DNA of 64,000 bases from Parabacteroides faecalis (GCF_022809355.1 NZ_JAKZMM010000014.1:31839-95838), one strand, 5' to 3'; shown: positions 35,370 through 44,882, counted from the first letter of the stretch. The notes: generated from the sequence alone by a model not told the origin. Made by a program: numbers and translations.

Positions 35370-35453
35370 AATATACACCACTTTTTATCAAAAATACGCC
35401 AGCTTTTCACCAAAATACGCCGGCTTTTGATGAAAATACGCCGGCTTTTTTTG
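35370..35453. repeat. 21-bp tandem repeat between rhaT and rhaD
   Basis: Three close copies of AAAATACGCCgGCTTTT begin at 35391, 35412 and 35433, spaced exactly 21 bp, and a poorer copy starts at 35370. Each includes a GCCGGC or GCCAGC core. On the coding strand, CACCAAAA near one end can pair with TTTTGGTG further in. It occupies most of the only long gap in the rha operon. Confidence 0.65.
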
Positions 35454-35467
35454 GTGATCCAATAACC

Positions 35468-36490
35468 TTATAAATTGGGGAAAATTAAAGAAAAGATTAA
35501 CACACACATACCTGTTACCAAAACAACAATTGTCTTCTGGTCAACCCCTTTCCATTCCTTCAATAAGATTCCCCAAATATTACTAAAAATCACATTCAAC
35601 GACATGAGGATACTCCATGAAAAAGCCAACATCACCGGAGAATCGGCAAAAAAGCTCTTTCCCATTCCCAAACCGAAAAACTGCGAATACCATAATACAC
35701 CGGCCAGTGTGCAAAATAAGACATTATTCCACAAAACACCAGCCGAAACAGAGAAATATTCTTTCCCAGTATGATTACGTCCGTTCTGATAGATGCAATA
35801 AATGGCATTGGTCAAGAATCCACCTGTCGTCACTAACAAGATGACCGGGTTCAGAACAAACAGTTCATTAGCACCATGGCTCCGTACCAACTCAGAAATA
35901 GGAGAACCTGCTTCCAGGCCTAAATTAAAACAAGCGCTCATCACACCAGCCAATAAAGCGACAGCCAATCCTTTTGTCAAAGCAAAATCCTTAACGGCAG
36001 CCTGTTTCTCTTCTTCTGTCATATTCCGAGCCCGCAGACTCCCGGCATATCCGATGATAGCAATACCTGCTAATGTGATACAAACACCCAGCAACAAGAT
36101 AAGTCCTTCGCCATGCAATAAATCCTGCCCTCCGAGAATGGCAGGGAAAAGTGTACCGAATCCGGCACAAGTACCTAAAGCTATACTTTGCCCCAAAGCC
36201 ACTCCCAAATAACGCATACTCAATCCGAAGGTCAATCCGCCTACGCCCCACAACATGCCATATACAATTGCCTTCAAACTACCTTCCATTTGAAACAAGT
36301 CCATCAAGCCAATACCCTCTGGAAGAGCCAGAAATGTACCTAACAATGGAAAAACCAACCAGGCAAAAATACCTTGAACCAGCCAAAAGCTTTCCCAACT
36401 CCAGGATTGAATCTTGTTGATTGGAACATACGAACTACTCTGTCCCAAACTTCCTAAGGCAACGATCAATAAACCAACAAGAACATCCAT
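35468..36490 (-). CDS. rhaT: L-rhamnose/proton symporter
   Basis: 340 residues and about ten membrane segments (from LVGLLIVALGSLGQSSSYVP to VVLVTGMCVLIFSLIF). The RhaT family imports L-rhamnose with a proton across the inner membrane. Marks are SWESFWLVQGIFAWLVFP, GMLWGVGGLTFGLSMRYLGV and GTCAGFGTLFPAI. It starts 2 bp after the rhaA stop, so it is translationally coupled. Confidence 0.95.
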   Translation of the reverse strand: MDVLVGLLIVALGSLGQSSSYVPINKIQSWSWESFWLVQGIFAWLVFPLLGTFLALPEGIGLMDLFQMEGSLKAIVYGMLWGVGGLTFGLSMRYLGVALGQSIALGTCAGFGTLFPAILGGQDLLHGEGLILLLGVCITLAGIAIIGYAGSLRARNMTEEEKQAAVKDFALTKGLAVALLAGVMSACFNLGLEAGSPISELVRSHGANELFVLNPVILLVTTGGFLTNAIYCIYQNGRNHTGKEYFSVSAGVLWNNVLFCTLAGVLWYSQFFGLGMGKSFFADSPVMLAFSWSILMSLNVIFSNIWGILLKEWKGVDQKTIVVLVTGMCVLIFSLIFPNL

Positions 36491-36492
36491 AA

Positions 36493-37752
36493 TTATCCTC
36501 GCTTACAAGTTATCTCGGCTTCGTATTTTTCTATATCCGTCATATAGCTTTCACCAACCGGAACATTATTCTTCAAGCAGAACATATCCCAAACAGCATT
36601 CCACGGTAAGCTTTTGGCTTCTTCCTGTAAAGCCAACCGCTGGAACAGCTGATCATTTTCTTCATACTTCTGCAACAAAGCAGATGGTTCCAACAACGCC
36701 TGTAACAAAGCTTTCTGGGCAGCCCGGACACCAATCACATACGCTCCTATACGATTGATAGTCGCATCAAAGTAGTCCAAACCTATATGAATCCTGTTTA
36801 ATGCATTTGAACGGACCAGTTCACGTGATAAATCCAACAACTCATCATTTAAGATGACAACATGGTCACTATCCCAACGAACCGGACGACTGACATGCAA
36901 CATAATCTCAGGAGTAAACAACAACAAAGAAGATATTTTATCAGCAATGCTTTCTGACAAATGAAAATGTCCTGTATCCAAAGTAACCATTTTCTGGTTC
37001 TTCACACCATAACCCAAATAAAAGTCATACGAACCGACAGTATAGTTTTCCAAGCCAATACCAAAAAGCTTCGCTTCAATACAATCTTTCATATTCTTAT
37101 AGTCAACGGAAAATATCTCATCCAATGACTGTTCCAAAATCTGACGATATTTTAACCGGCTGGCAGGCACTTCCTTACTTCCATCATGGATCCAGAGATT
37201 CATAATACAAGGATCTTGCTGGAATTTACCCATCTCTTCACTAATCCAACGGCAACGTTTGGTATGTTCAATCCAGAAATTACGTATATCATCCTGAGGA
37301 TTAGCCAATGTCAGATTGCCACTTTTTGGATGAGAAAACGAAGTACTGTTAAAATCCAATTTCATTCCTTGTTCCTTGGCCCATTCCATCCAGCTTTGGA
37401 AATGACAAGGCTCTATTTCATCCCGATCAACAACCTTTCCCTGGAAATCGCCATAGATAGCATGCAGATTCAAGCGATGTTTTCCCGGTATTAAAGAAGT
37501 TGCCTTTATAATATCTGAACGGACTTCATCAATGGTTCGCGCCCGTCCCGGATAATTTCCGGTAACCTGAATACCACCAGTCAACGAACCTCCCTGATTT
37601 TCAAATCCCATTACATCATCTGTTTGCCAGCAATGCAGCGATAATGCTATCTGCTGAAGCTGATCCATTGCTTTTTCTGTATCTACACCTAACGAAGCGT
37701 AACGTTCTTTTGCCATTTCATAGGCCTGATTTATATTTCTTTCGTTTGTCAT
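36493..37752 (-). CDS. rhaA: L-rhamnose isomerase
   Basis: 419 residues, the normal size. RhaA interconverts L-rhamnose and L-rhamnulose using Mn. Family marks are SLHCWQTDDVMGFE, GGIQVTGNYPGRAR, DFNSTSFSHPKS, and the metal-site stretches LWIHDGSKEVPASR and VTLDTGHFHLSE. It lies between rhaB (8 bp) and rhaT (2 bp). Confidence 0.97.
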   Translation of the reverse strand: MTNERNINQAYEMAKERYASLGVDTEKAMDQLQQIALSLHCWQTDDVMGFENQGGSLTGGIQVTGNYPGRARTIDEVRSDIIKATSLIPGKHRLNLHAIYGDFQGKVVDRDEIEPCHFQSWMEWAKEQGMKLDFNSTSFSHPKSGNLTLANPQDDIRNFWIEHTKRCRWISEEMGKFQQDPCIMNLWIHDGSKEVPASRLKYRQILEQSLDEIFSVDYKNMKDCIEAKLFGIGLENYTVGSYDFYLGYGVKNQKMVTLDTGHFHLSESIADKISSLLLFTPEIMLHVSRPVRWDSDHVVILNDELLDLSRELVRSNALNRIHIGLDYFDATINRIGAYVIGVRAAQKALLQALLEPSALLQKYEENDQLFQRLALQEEAKSLPWNAVWDMFCLKNNVPVGESYMTDIEKYEAEITCKRG

Positions 37753-37760
37753 GATTGTAA

Positions 37761-39242
37761 TTATTTTGAGGTTAAACTTAAAAACTTCTGATAAGCATCT
37801 TTATACATTTCAAATTCTTTCTGAGGAACAAAGATCTGAGGAGATAAGCTAGATAATATGAACCGTCTCATCTCCCAACGGTCACAGACAAGTCCGGCTG
37901 CACGAGCCTGCACCAATCCATTTCCTACAGCTGTTGCTTCTGATGGTCCGGCAACTACAGGCAACTGAATCACATCAGCAACCAATTGATTTAAGAAATC
38001 ATTCTTAGCTCCTCCTCCAATAACATGCAATCGATGAATCGGGAACGGAGCGACTTGTTTCAAGAAGGTTAATACCTTGCGATAACTAAAAGCCAGACTC
38101 TCAAAAATACAACGGACATATTGACCAACCGTTTCGGGCTCCGATTGATTACTATCTCTACAAAATTGAGAAATAGCATCCTGCATATTTTGAGGATTAG
38201 CAAAACAGGCCGCGTTAGGATTTACCAAACTTCTAAATGGTGCCTCTTTTTCCATTAAGGCAATCAACTCAGTATAAGAATAATCTTTACCTTCCCGCTT
38301 CCATTCTTCCCGGCAACGTTCCAACAACCACATGCCTGTAATATTCTTCAAGAAACGGATTGTCCCATCAATACCGCCTTCATTCGTAAAGTTTTCCTGA
38401 TATGATTCTTCTGAAATAATAGGTTCTTCCGTTTCTATACCCATCAAACTCCATGTTCCACTACTCAAATAAGCAAAATTACGATCGGTTGTCGGGACAG
38501 CAGCTACAGCCGAAGCCGTATCATGTCCTGCTACTGCAATAACAGGAATGGATCCAACACCCGTTTCCTTACTTAAAGAATCAGTCAATGAACCAACAAC
38601 AGTTCCTGGGAAAACAATCTTCTCAAAAAGAGAAGTTGACACACCTGCAGCACACAACAACTCTGCATCCATTTCTTTTGTGTATGGATTTACCAGTTGG
38701 GCAGTTGATGCATCCGTATATTCACACACACAGTTTCCTGTAAGCAAATAAGAAAGCAAATCAGGAATAAACAAAGCCTTCGCCGCTTGTTCCAATGGAG
38801 AATAATGCTCTTCCTTCATCTGATACAGTTGAAACAAACTATTGAAGTTCATTATCTGAATACCCGTTCGCTTATATACATCCATCTGCGACATCCTTTG
38901 CTGGAAAAACTTTTCGGGCACACCTTCCGTAAACGAATCCCGATAAGCCCGAGGCAACGCTAATAAAACACCATCTGCCCCAATCAATCCAAAATCGACT
39001 CCCCACGTATCAATTCCTATTGAAGTCAAATGGATATTTTCCTTTCCACAATAACACAAAGCCTTTTTTATCTCTTTGTATATATGATAAATATCCCAAT
39101 AATAACGCCCGTGAAGCTCCATAATTCCATTTGAGAACCGATGTATTTCCTTCATCTCAAATTGGTCTTTCGAAAAAGTCATCACAACTGCCCGACCACT
39201 AGTCGCACCAATATCAAATGCTAAAAATGTGTTTACTTCCAT
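37761..39242 (-). CDS. rhaB: rhamnulokinase
   Basis: 493 residues of the FGGY kinase family. RhaB phosphorylates L-rhamnulose at C1 with ATP. FLAFDIGATSGRAVVM gives the phosphate loop, IGIDTWGVDFGLI the substrate segment, AVAGHDTASAVAA the catalytic aspartate region and LHVIGGGAKNDFLNQLVAD the C-terminal ATP site. It is first in the rha operon, 36 bp after the predicted transcription start and divergent from the AraC regulator. Confidence 0.96.
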   Translation of the reverse strand: MEVNTFLAFDIGATSGRAVVMTFSKDQFEMKEIHRFSNGIMELHGRYYWDIYHIYKEIKKALCYCGKENIHLTSIGIDTWGVDFGLIGADGVLLALPRAYRDSFTEGVPEKFFQQRMSQMDVYKRTGIQIMNFNSLFQLYQMKEEHYSPLEQAAKALFIPDLLSYLLTGNCVCEYTDASTAQLVNPYTKEMDAELLCAAGVSTSLFEKIVFPGTVVGSLTDSLSKETGVGSIPVIAVAGHDTASAVAAVPTTDRNFAYLSSGTWSLMGIETEEPIISEESYQENFTNEGGIDGTIRFLKNITGMWLLERCREEWKREGKDYSYTELIALMEKEAPFRSLVNPNAACFANPQNMQDAISQFCRDSNQSEPETVGQYVRCIFESLAFSYRKVLTFLKQVAPFPIHRLHVIGGGAKNDFLNQLVADVIQLPVVAGPSEATAVGNGLVQARAAGLVCDRWEMRRFILSSLSPQIFVPQKEFEMYKDAYQKFLSLTSK

Positions 39243-39283
39243 GATAATTTATCCGTTACTTGAAGATTTTTCTTATTTTTGGA

Positions 39284-39291
39284 CAAAATTA
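39284..39291 (-). promoter_or_regulatory. rha operon promoter -7 element, likely activator dependent
   Basis: Minus-strand TAATTTTG fits TAnnTTTG 42 bp before the rhaB start. No TTG lies at -33; in its place is the dyad TCCGGTTTCCGGA (39292-39304), a good candidate site for the divergent AraC activator. Confidence 0.5.
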
Positions 39292-39351
39292 TCCGGTTTC
39301 CGGAGAAAAAATATTTAGATATTGATTTTAAACCTTTCAATTCTGATACAA

Positions 39352-40257
39352 ATGAATACTCAGATGAATAATCAATTATGTTATTTGACATATAGTGCGA
39401 ATGATGAAGCATGGGGAACCATTATCACAACAGCAGGTTTCCAACATATCTCACCTCATGCATCCTATCCGCCATCCCAACATCCCAAGAATTATAACTT
39501 TTGTCCACAAAACGGACGTATCCTGAATGAATACCAATTTGTATATATAGTAAAAGGTAGTGGTACTTTTATATCAGATCACTGCAAGAAACGTTCCGTA
39601 AAAACAGGAGATTTGCTGATTCTTTTTCCGGGAGAATGGCACAATTACTATCCAGACATAGACTCCGGATGGGATGAATATTGGGTAGGTTTCAAAGGCA
39701 GTTATATGGAACATTTAATTGATAAGCACTTCTTTTCTCCCGAAAACCCGATACTAGAATTAGGAATCAGTAGTTCACTCGTCAACTTATATGAAGATTT
39801 ACTACAAACAGCCAATAATGAAAAGGCTGGTTTCCAAGTTATGTTGGCGGGTATTTTACAACACATTACCAGTACGATCTTCTATAAATACAAAAACCAG
39901 TCATTTGCTGATGCTTACATCTTGGATAAATTGGATGAAGCACGTAGAATGATGAAATCAGAAATTGAACATCCGTCGTCACCTGAAGAAATTGCAGCTC
40001 AATTAGGATTAAGCTATTCCTGGTTTCGGCGGACATTCAAAGATTACACCGGTATATCGCCAGCTCAGTATCAAATTCAGTTACGCTTAATCAAAGCCAA
40101 AGAACTGTTAAGCCAGACAACGCTCAACATTACGGAAATTGCCTATCAGTTACATTTCGAAAATGGAGGACAATTTTCTACTTTCTTTAAGAAAAGAGAA
40201 GGACTAACACCCAAAGAATACAGAGAATGGATTTCGGCTGCTAACTCAAAAGAATAA
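39352..40257 (+). CDS. AraC-family regulator of the rhamnose operon
   Basis: 301 residues from the ATG at 39352; a TTG further up is rejected. The N-terminal half is a cupin-type sugar-sensing domain (RILNEYQFVYIVKGSGTF, DLLILFPGEWHNYYPD). The C-terminal 100 residues hold two helix-turn-helix motifs: EEIAAQLGLSYSWFRRTFK and ITEIAYQLHFENGGQFST. It is divergent from rhaB, as RhaS/RhaR-type regulators are, and probably activates the operon when rhamnose is bound. The ligand is inferred from position. Confidence 0.88.
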   Translation: MNTQMNNQLCYLTYSANDEAWGTIITTAGFQHISPHASYPPSQHPKNYNFCPQNGRILNEYQFVYIVKGSGTFISDHCKKRSVKTGDLLILFPGEWHNYYPDIDSGWDEYWVGFKGSYMEHLIDKHFFSPENPILELGISSSLVNLYEDLLQTANNEKAGFQVMLAGILQHITSTIFYKYKNQSFADAYILDKLDEARRMMKSEIEHPSSPEEIAAQLGLSYSWFRRTFKDYTGISPAQYQIQLRLIKAKELLSQTTLNITEIAYQLHFENGGQFSTFFKKREGLTPKEYREWISAANSKE

Positions 40258-40309
40258 ATCGACAGCCTATTCCATATCTAATGTTTACCTATTTTGATAG
40301 AAATTCAAG

Positions 40310-40822
40310 ATGGATAATTTTGTAGCCATTGATTTTGAAACAGCCAACCGCGAACCTTCCAGCGTTTGTAGTGTTGGTATTGTCGTTGTAAGAGAAGGGA
40401 AAATACAGAATCATCTATATCGCCTGATTCACCCTACTCCTAATTATTATAACTATTGGAATACTCGTGTCCATGGATTAACAGCTGCCGACACAGCCCA
40501 AGCACCTGCTTTTCCTTTCGTTTGGGCAGAAATAGAACCGCTTATAAGCGGACTTCCGCTTGTTGCCCACAATGCCGTCTTCGACGAAGGATGTCTAAAA
40601 GCGGTTTTCCGAAAATATGGCATGACTTATCCTGAATATAAATTCTATTGTACCTGCCGCGCTTCCAGGCGTGTTTTCGGAAAAGAATTACCGAACCATC
40701 AACTACAAACCGTCGCTGCTCGTTGTGGATATCAACTGGAACACCATCATCATGCCCTCGCAGATGCAGAAGCCTGTGCCTGGATTGCCTTACGAATTAT
40801 GGATTTGTATCTTAACAGCTAA
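40310..40822 (+). CDS. DEDDh 3'-5' exonuclease (DnaQ-like)
   Basis: 170 residues. Exo I reads FVAIDFETANREPS (D8, E10), Exo II reads PLVAHNAVFDEGCLK, and Exo III reads HHALADAEACAWIA with the DEDDh histidine. It would remove 3' nucleotides from DNA or RNA, perhaps as a proofreading-like nuclease. Single gene on the plus strand; its last codons overlap the 3' end of the convergent MATE gene by 33 bp. The exact substrate is unknown. Confidence 0.9.
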   Translation: MDNFVAIDFETANREPSSVCSVGIVVVREGKIQNHLYRLIHPTPNYYNYWNTRVHGLTAADTAQAPAFPFVWAEIEPLISGLPLVAHNAVFDEGCLKAVFRKYGMTYPEYKFYCTCRASRRVFGKELPNHQLQTVAARCGYQLEHHHHALADAEACAWIALRIMDLYLNS

Positions 40823-42145
40823 TTTCTTTTGCCACCAGTACAAATAAAACAGACAGATGACCAAAGAAACAACCGTTGAAAGAGGTGGCGCAAATCCCAT
40901 CCAGAAAAGCGACGTCGGATCAATATGGCTGAACAACCACGATAATGGAATACGAAATAAAAAGGTAGCAATCAGACTATGTACCATCGGGAACCAGGAA
41001 TTTCCTTGTCCGCTGAAATAAGAATTCATACAAAAAATAAAACTTACTAAAATACAATCTATGCTGTATCCTCTCAGATATGTTGCTCCCATACTTATAA
41101 CCGCCTCATCTTCCGTAAAAATGCGAATCCAATTTTCCGGAAAGAATTGTGAATAAACACACATTGAAACACCAAACACCAATGCCATACCAATACCGGC
41201 ATACAAGCAACGATTCATTCGTTCTATCAATCCGGCTCCATAGTTCTGAGCAGTCATGGCTGCTACTGCAGATGATATTGCAACTGGTGGTAACATGGCA
41301 AATACGATAACCTTTTCCACAACTCCTAATGCTGCAGATGCAATCACACCCATTTGATTCACAATGACCGTGATTATCAAAAAAGATATATTTACCAAAG
41401 CGTCCTGCAATGCAATAGGAGCTCCCAATACCATGATGCGCCGTGACAAAAGACCATTCAAACGAATATCTTTCCGGGTAAACGGGAAACTAAATCCACG
41501 ACGATGTAAAAACCACAAAGCAGTCACAAAACTGATTCCTTGGGATGAAATCGTTGCCAATGCTGCTCCTGCAGCCCGCAAATGAAACGCTCCTACCAAC
41601 AAGAAGTCGAGTACAATATTGATAATACATGCCAACAATACAAAATAAAGAGGTGTCCGAGAATCACCTAGCCCTCTCAAAATTCCGCAAACAACGTTAT
41701 ACCCAATGATAAACGGAATGCCTAAAGAGGCAATTAAAAGATAAGCCTGTGTATCATGCATGGCTTCTGCCGGCGTATGCATAACAGAAGTTATCGGATC
41801 ATGACACAAAACCATCAAAAAAGTTAGTACAATGCCTATTAAGGCAAATAACCAGACCGAAGAGCCTATAACAGCAACCAACTCCTTATAATTTCTTGCT
41901 CCCGTTGCTATCCCGATAAGAACAGTAATTCCTGTCGTCAATCCTAAAATAATTCCGGTAACAGTTTGCATAACCTGACTACCTATAGCCACTCCGGCTA
42001 CACTGGCTGCATCATCAAATTGACCGACTACAAAAAGATCAGCTCCACCATATAAGGCTTGTAATACATTGGCTAGCAAATAAGGTAAAGCAAATTGGAA
42101 TAATACTTTAACTACATTTCCTTGTGTCAAATCAAGCTCTTTCAT
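40790..42145 (-). CDS. MATE-family multidrug efflux transporter
   Basis: 451 residues with about twelve membrane helices, in two halves that both show the MATE pattern (GGADLFVVGQFDDAASVAGVA, then ALGVVEKVIVFAMLPPVAIS). It exchanges Na or protons for cationic drugs or metabolites across the inner membrane. The end overlaps the exonuclease gene tail to tail. Its promoter lies inside the 3' end of the arginase-fold gene, giving a 135-base leader with a strong hairpin. Confidence 0.9.
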   Translation of the reverse strand: MKELDLTQGNVVKVLFQFALPYLLANVLQALYGGADLFVVGQFDDAASVAGVAIGSQVMQTVTGIILGLTTGITVLIGIATGARNYKELVAVIGSSVWLFALIGIVLTFLMVLCHDPITSVMHTPAEAMHDTQAYLLIASLGIPFIIGYNVVCGILRGLGDSRTPLYFVLLACIINIVLDFLLVGAFHLRAAGAALATISSQGISFVTALWFLHRRGFSFPFTRKDIRLNGLLSRRIMVLGAPIALQDALVNISFLIITVIVNQMGVIASAALGVVEKVIVFAMLPPVAISSAVAAMTAQNYGAGLIERMNRCLYAGIGMALVFGVSMCVYSQFFPENWIRIFTEDEAVISMGATYLRGYSIDCILVSFIFCMNSYFSGQGNSWFPMVHSLIATFLFRIPLSWLFSHIDPTSLFWMGFAPPLSTVVSLVICLFYLYWWQKKLAVKIQIHNS

Positions 42146-42187
42146 TTTCTTTACATGATTAATAATAACAATTATACATATAAACAG

Positions 42188-42235
42188 AAAGCCGGATAAG
42201 CTGATTGGTTTTACCCAGTCATCTTATCCGGCTTT
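42188..42235. terminator. hairpin between the arginase-fold and MATE genes
   Basis: Arms AAAGCCGGATAAG (42188-42200) and the complement (42223-42235) are perfect over 13 bp. It lies 79 bp after the arginase gene and can end that transcript, but it also falls in the leader of the MATE message that starts near 42280. Confidence 0.65.
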
Positions 42236-42286
42236 TATATCGCCCTCCGATGAGGATTACAAAACGCTCCTTTTCGTTATGTTCTG

Positions 42287-42317
42287 CAAAGGTAGGACGA
42301 ATCGCTGAGCTAATCAA
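42287..42317 (-). promoter_or_regulatory. promoter of the MATE gene
   Basis: Minus-strand TTG (42315-42317), 20-bp spacer and TACCTTTG (42287-42294). The -33 box overlaps the last codon of the arginase-fold gene. Confidence 0.6.
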
Positions 42318-43087
42318 ATAATTCTGCTAGTTTCTGTTGTTTGCGATAAAAACCAGTTTAACAGTTCCCGGTTGGCTTCGCTGTCAATCTGCAAATCATG
42401 TTGTTCTTCAAAAAGGTCTAACGAATACGTTGTTTCCCCACAGATATCAACACCGATAACCTTTTCCTGTCGAAAGATAATAGCCAGCAACTCTTCCAAT
42501 TCTGCTAAAGAAAACTTTCCCTGGTCCCAATTCGTAACAGCGGCTTTCTTATTCAGTACATCTTTATCTACAGAAATGTAAACGGGTTCATTAACATGCT
42601 CCCGTGAAAAGTTACGCCAGGCTTCTTCGTGTGAGAAACTTGCCTCGCTGTAACACTTTACCCGAGAAGAATAAGACACTGGTATAGCATGAATAAGACG
42701 TTCATCTGCTCCGACAATCAATACCTTCTGAAGAAAAGGATTCGTATCAATAACGGCTTTTATCCACGAGCCGCACGAAAGCATTTCTTCATATAAAGAA
42801 GGTTGCATATCCGGATGATGATCAAAGACAACCAATGAAAAAGGTTCTCTGATTTTATCAGTCCAAAACTTACTTACATAATGATCATTTCCAGAGTCAA
42901 TAAAATGAATACCATCCGGTGCAAATGGTTCCATCCGCTGCTTCAGTTTTAAGGCAGCTTCCTCATCACAATAACAATCCGTACCGTTCAAATCTGTACA
43001 ATCAAGCCATTGGAAACGTTGATTCCGAATAAAACGTTCCTGCTCATATACATGCGTAAAATTCATCAAAAGGATATTCGGCTTCAT
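42314..43087 (-). CDS. arginase-fold hydrolase of unknown substrate
   Basis: 257 residues of the ureohydrolase (arginase/deacetylase) fold. The metal-site segments are FDHHPDM and SVDKDVL, with GNDHY before them. Arginase, agmatinase and formiminoglutamase share these, but this protein is shorter and lacks the full arginase loops, so the substrate cannot be named. It lies 61 bp downstream of the flavin reductase pseudogene and is followed by a hairpin. Confidence 0.7.
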   Translation of the reverse strand: MKPNILLMNFTHVYEQERFIRNQRFQWLDCTDLNGTDCYCDEEAALKLKQRMEPFAPDGIHFIDSGNDHYVSKFWTDKIREPFSLVVFDHHPDMQPSLYEEMLSCGSWIKAVIDTNPFLQKVLIVGADERLIHAIPVSYSSRVKCYSEASFSHEEAWRNFSREHVNEPVYISVDKDVLNKKAAVTNWDQGKFSLAELEELLAIIFRQEKVIGVDICGETTYSLDLFEEQHDLQIDSEANRELLNWFLSQTTETSRII

Positions 43088-43110
43088 TTTATCATTGAGT
43101 TATCAGAAAA

Positions 43111-43139
43111 ATGCCTGCAGATTCTTTTTCTGCAGGCAT
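43111..43139 (-). terminator. intrinsic terminator downstream of the flavin reductase gene
   Basis: Arms ATGCCTGCAG (43111-43120) and CTGCAGGCAT (43130-43139) are perfect, and lie 10 bp after the gene stop. A run of A and T on either side supports termination. Confidence 0.65.
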
Positions 43140-43148
43140 AGTAATACT

Positions 43149-43709
43149 CTATTTCAACGATTTTCCATCAGAAAAGGCATTTCCAACCTTCTCTCCCAGT
43201 ACCCGATAATGATGATGAATCGGATCATAAGTAATTGGCCTTAGTTTATCAAGGTCAATCTTGCCATCTTCGCCTAAAACAGTTTCATCTGCCGAAACAT
43301 TAACGATGCGTCCCACCATATGGCAGGTCTCCGGATCATAAGAAACCAATTCACATTCCAGTGTCATAGGCAATTCTTCGACAACCGGAGCATTGACAAA
43401 TGCAGACTTTACCGTATGAAAGCCCGCTTTCTCTACTTTATCAGGTACTTTTTTACCCGACACAAGACCAACGTAATCACAGGCAACTACCTGATCAGCC
43501 GTTGCCATACTCACTGTAAAGGCTTTTGAAGCAAGAATATTTTGAGTTGTCTGGTGCTCTTCCGCCAAACAAATCCCTACCATATTATCTGTATAAATAC
43601 CGCCCCAAGCTGCATTCATAGCATTGGCTTATCCTTCTTCATCATACGCGGCTACAATAAAAACCGGCATCGGATACAACCACGTTTTAACACCAAAATT
43701 CTTTCTCAT
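43149..43709 (-). pseudogene. flavin reductase gene with in-frame stop at codon 27
   Basis: From the ATG at 43709 the frame reads MRKNFGVKTWLYPMPVFIVA, then a TAA stop at 43629-43631 (codon 27), and continues in the same frame from Met31 (MNAAWGGIYTDNMVGICL) to the normal end. Without the stop the product would be 186 residues, the normal size for flavin reductase-like FMN proteins that use NAD(P)H to reduce FMN. The ORF from Met31 is 156 residues and lacks the first strand of the barrel. Either a recent null mutation, a re-initiated short form, or a sequence error. Confidence 0.8.
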
Positions 43710-43749
43710 CTTTATTTCTCCTTTTAATTTATAGATGATATAAAAACAA

Positions 43750-44784
43750 TCATCCTTTTATTGCTACTTTTATCACACCATCTTGCCTGTTCTCTAAGAT
43801 ACGATAGGCTTCTTCAATTTCACGCAACGGGAAACGATGCGTAATAAGAGGTGTCGTATCGATCTTTCCTTCTGCAATCAAATTCAAGATCTCCGCACAA
43901 TCGCATCCGTCAACTCCACCTGTCTTGAATGTAAGGTTCTTCCCATACATGTCTGGCAAAGGTAATACTTGCGGACGATCATACAAGGCAACTACTGTTA
44001 CTATGGCATTCGGACGGGCACACTTCCATGCCAAAGTAAAAGAATCATCAGATCCGGCCACTTCAATTACCACATCTGCTCCTCCATGATTGCTTTGCTG
44101 ACTGACAAACGACAGACAGTTTTCTGGTTCAACAACAAGTACCTCCGGATAATGTTCTTGCACAAAACGAATACGTTCTTCCGATTTCTCACAAACGATA
44201 ATCCGGCGCGGATGTTTCAACATCACACAAAGCAAGGTACAAATACCTGTTGGTCCTGCACCTATAATCAAAACCGTATCTTCCGGTTTGATTTCCGAAA
44301 TACGAGCAGCCCAGAACCCGGTAGCCAAGATATCGCCAACAAACAAAGCCTGCTCATCTGTTACTTTATCCGGAATACGATTCAGCCCCTGATCAGCATA
44401 CGGTACCCGAACATATTCTGCTTGTCCGCCATCAATACGGCAACCCAATGCCCAGCCACCATTCGGATCCTCACAGTTATTGACATAACCATGACGACAG
44501 AAGAAACAATCGCCACAGAATGTCTCGACATTTACTGTCACCCGGTCACCCGGTTTTACCGAAACCACATCTGGACCGACCTCCTCCACGATACCAACCA
44601 TTTCATGTCCTACTGTAATACCAGGTACAGCCCGAGGCACACTTCCATGTTTGATATGTAAATCGCTGGTACAAATACTACCCAACGTTACACGAACCAA
44701 AGCATCCCGGCTATCTTTCAACTGAGGCTTCGGTTTCTCACACAAGGCAAATTGACCTTGCTCCAAATAAGTATAAGCTAACAT
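43750..44784 (-). CDS. zinc-dependent alcohol dehydrogenase
   Basis: 344 residues of the medium-chain family. Catalytic Zn ligands fall in ICTSDLHIK and TVGHEMVGIVEEVG (Cys, His-Glu), and a structural Zn site is in CGDCFFCRHGYVNNC. The NAD-binding Rossmann motif is VLIIGAGPTGICTL. It oxidises an alcohol or reduces an aldehyde or ketone with NAD(P). Overall it resembles the threonine or butanediol dehydrogenase group, without a firm substrate. A perfect palindrome TTCTCATGAGAA lies about 90 bp upstream. Confidence 0.88.
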   Translation of the reverse strand: MLAYTYLEQGQFALCEKPKPQLKDSRDALVRVTLGSICTSDLHIKHGSVPRAVPGITVGHEMVGIVEEVGPDVVSVKPGDRVTVNVETFCGDCFFCRHGYVNNCEDPNGGWALGCRIDGGQAEYVRVPYADQGLNRIPDKVTDEQALFVGDILATGFWAARISEIKPEDTVLIIGAGPTGICTLLCVMLKHPRRIIVCEKSEERIRFVQEHYPEVLVVEPENCLSFVSQQSNHGGADVVIEVAGSDDSFTLAWKCARPNAIVTVVALYDRPQVLPLPDMYGKNLTFKTGGVDGCDCAEILNLIAEGKIDTTPLITHRFPLREIEEAYRILENRQDGVIKVAIKG

Positions 44785-44870
44785 AATTTCTTTTTCGATT
44801 TATCTTTCTTACGAACAAAGATAATACAACCCTTTATAACCTCTAGAAATCCCAAGAGAATTAAAATCAT

Positions 44871-44882
44871 TTCTCATGAGAA
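44871..44882. promoter_or_regulatory. 12-bp palindrome upstream of the dehydrogenase gene
   Basis: TTCTCATGAGAA is perfectly palindromic. Similar half sites occur at about 44855 (AAGAGAATT) and 44896 (ACGAGAATT). A regulator binding site is possible; no promoter consensus is seen. Confidence 0.35.
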
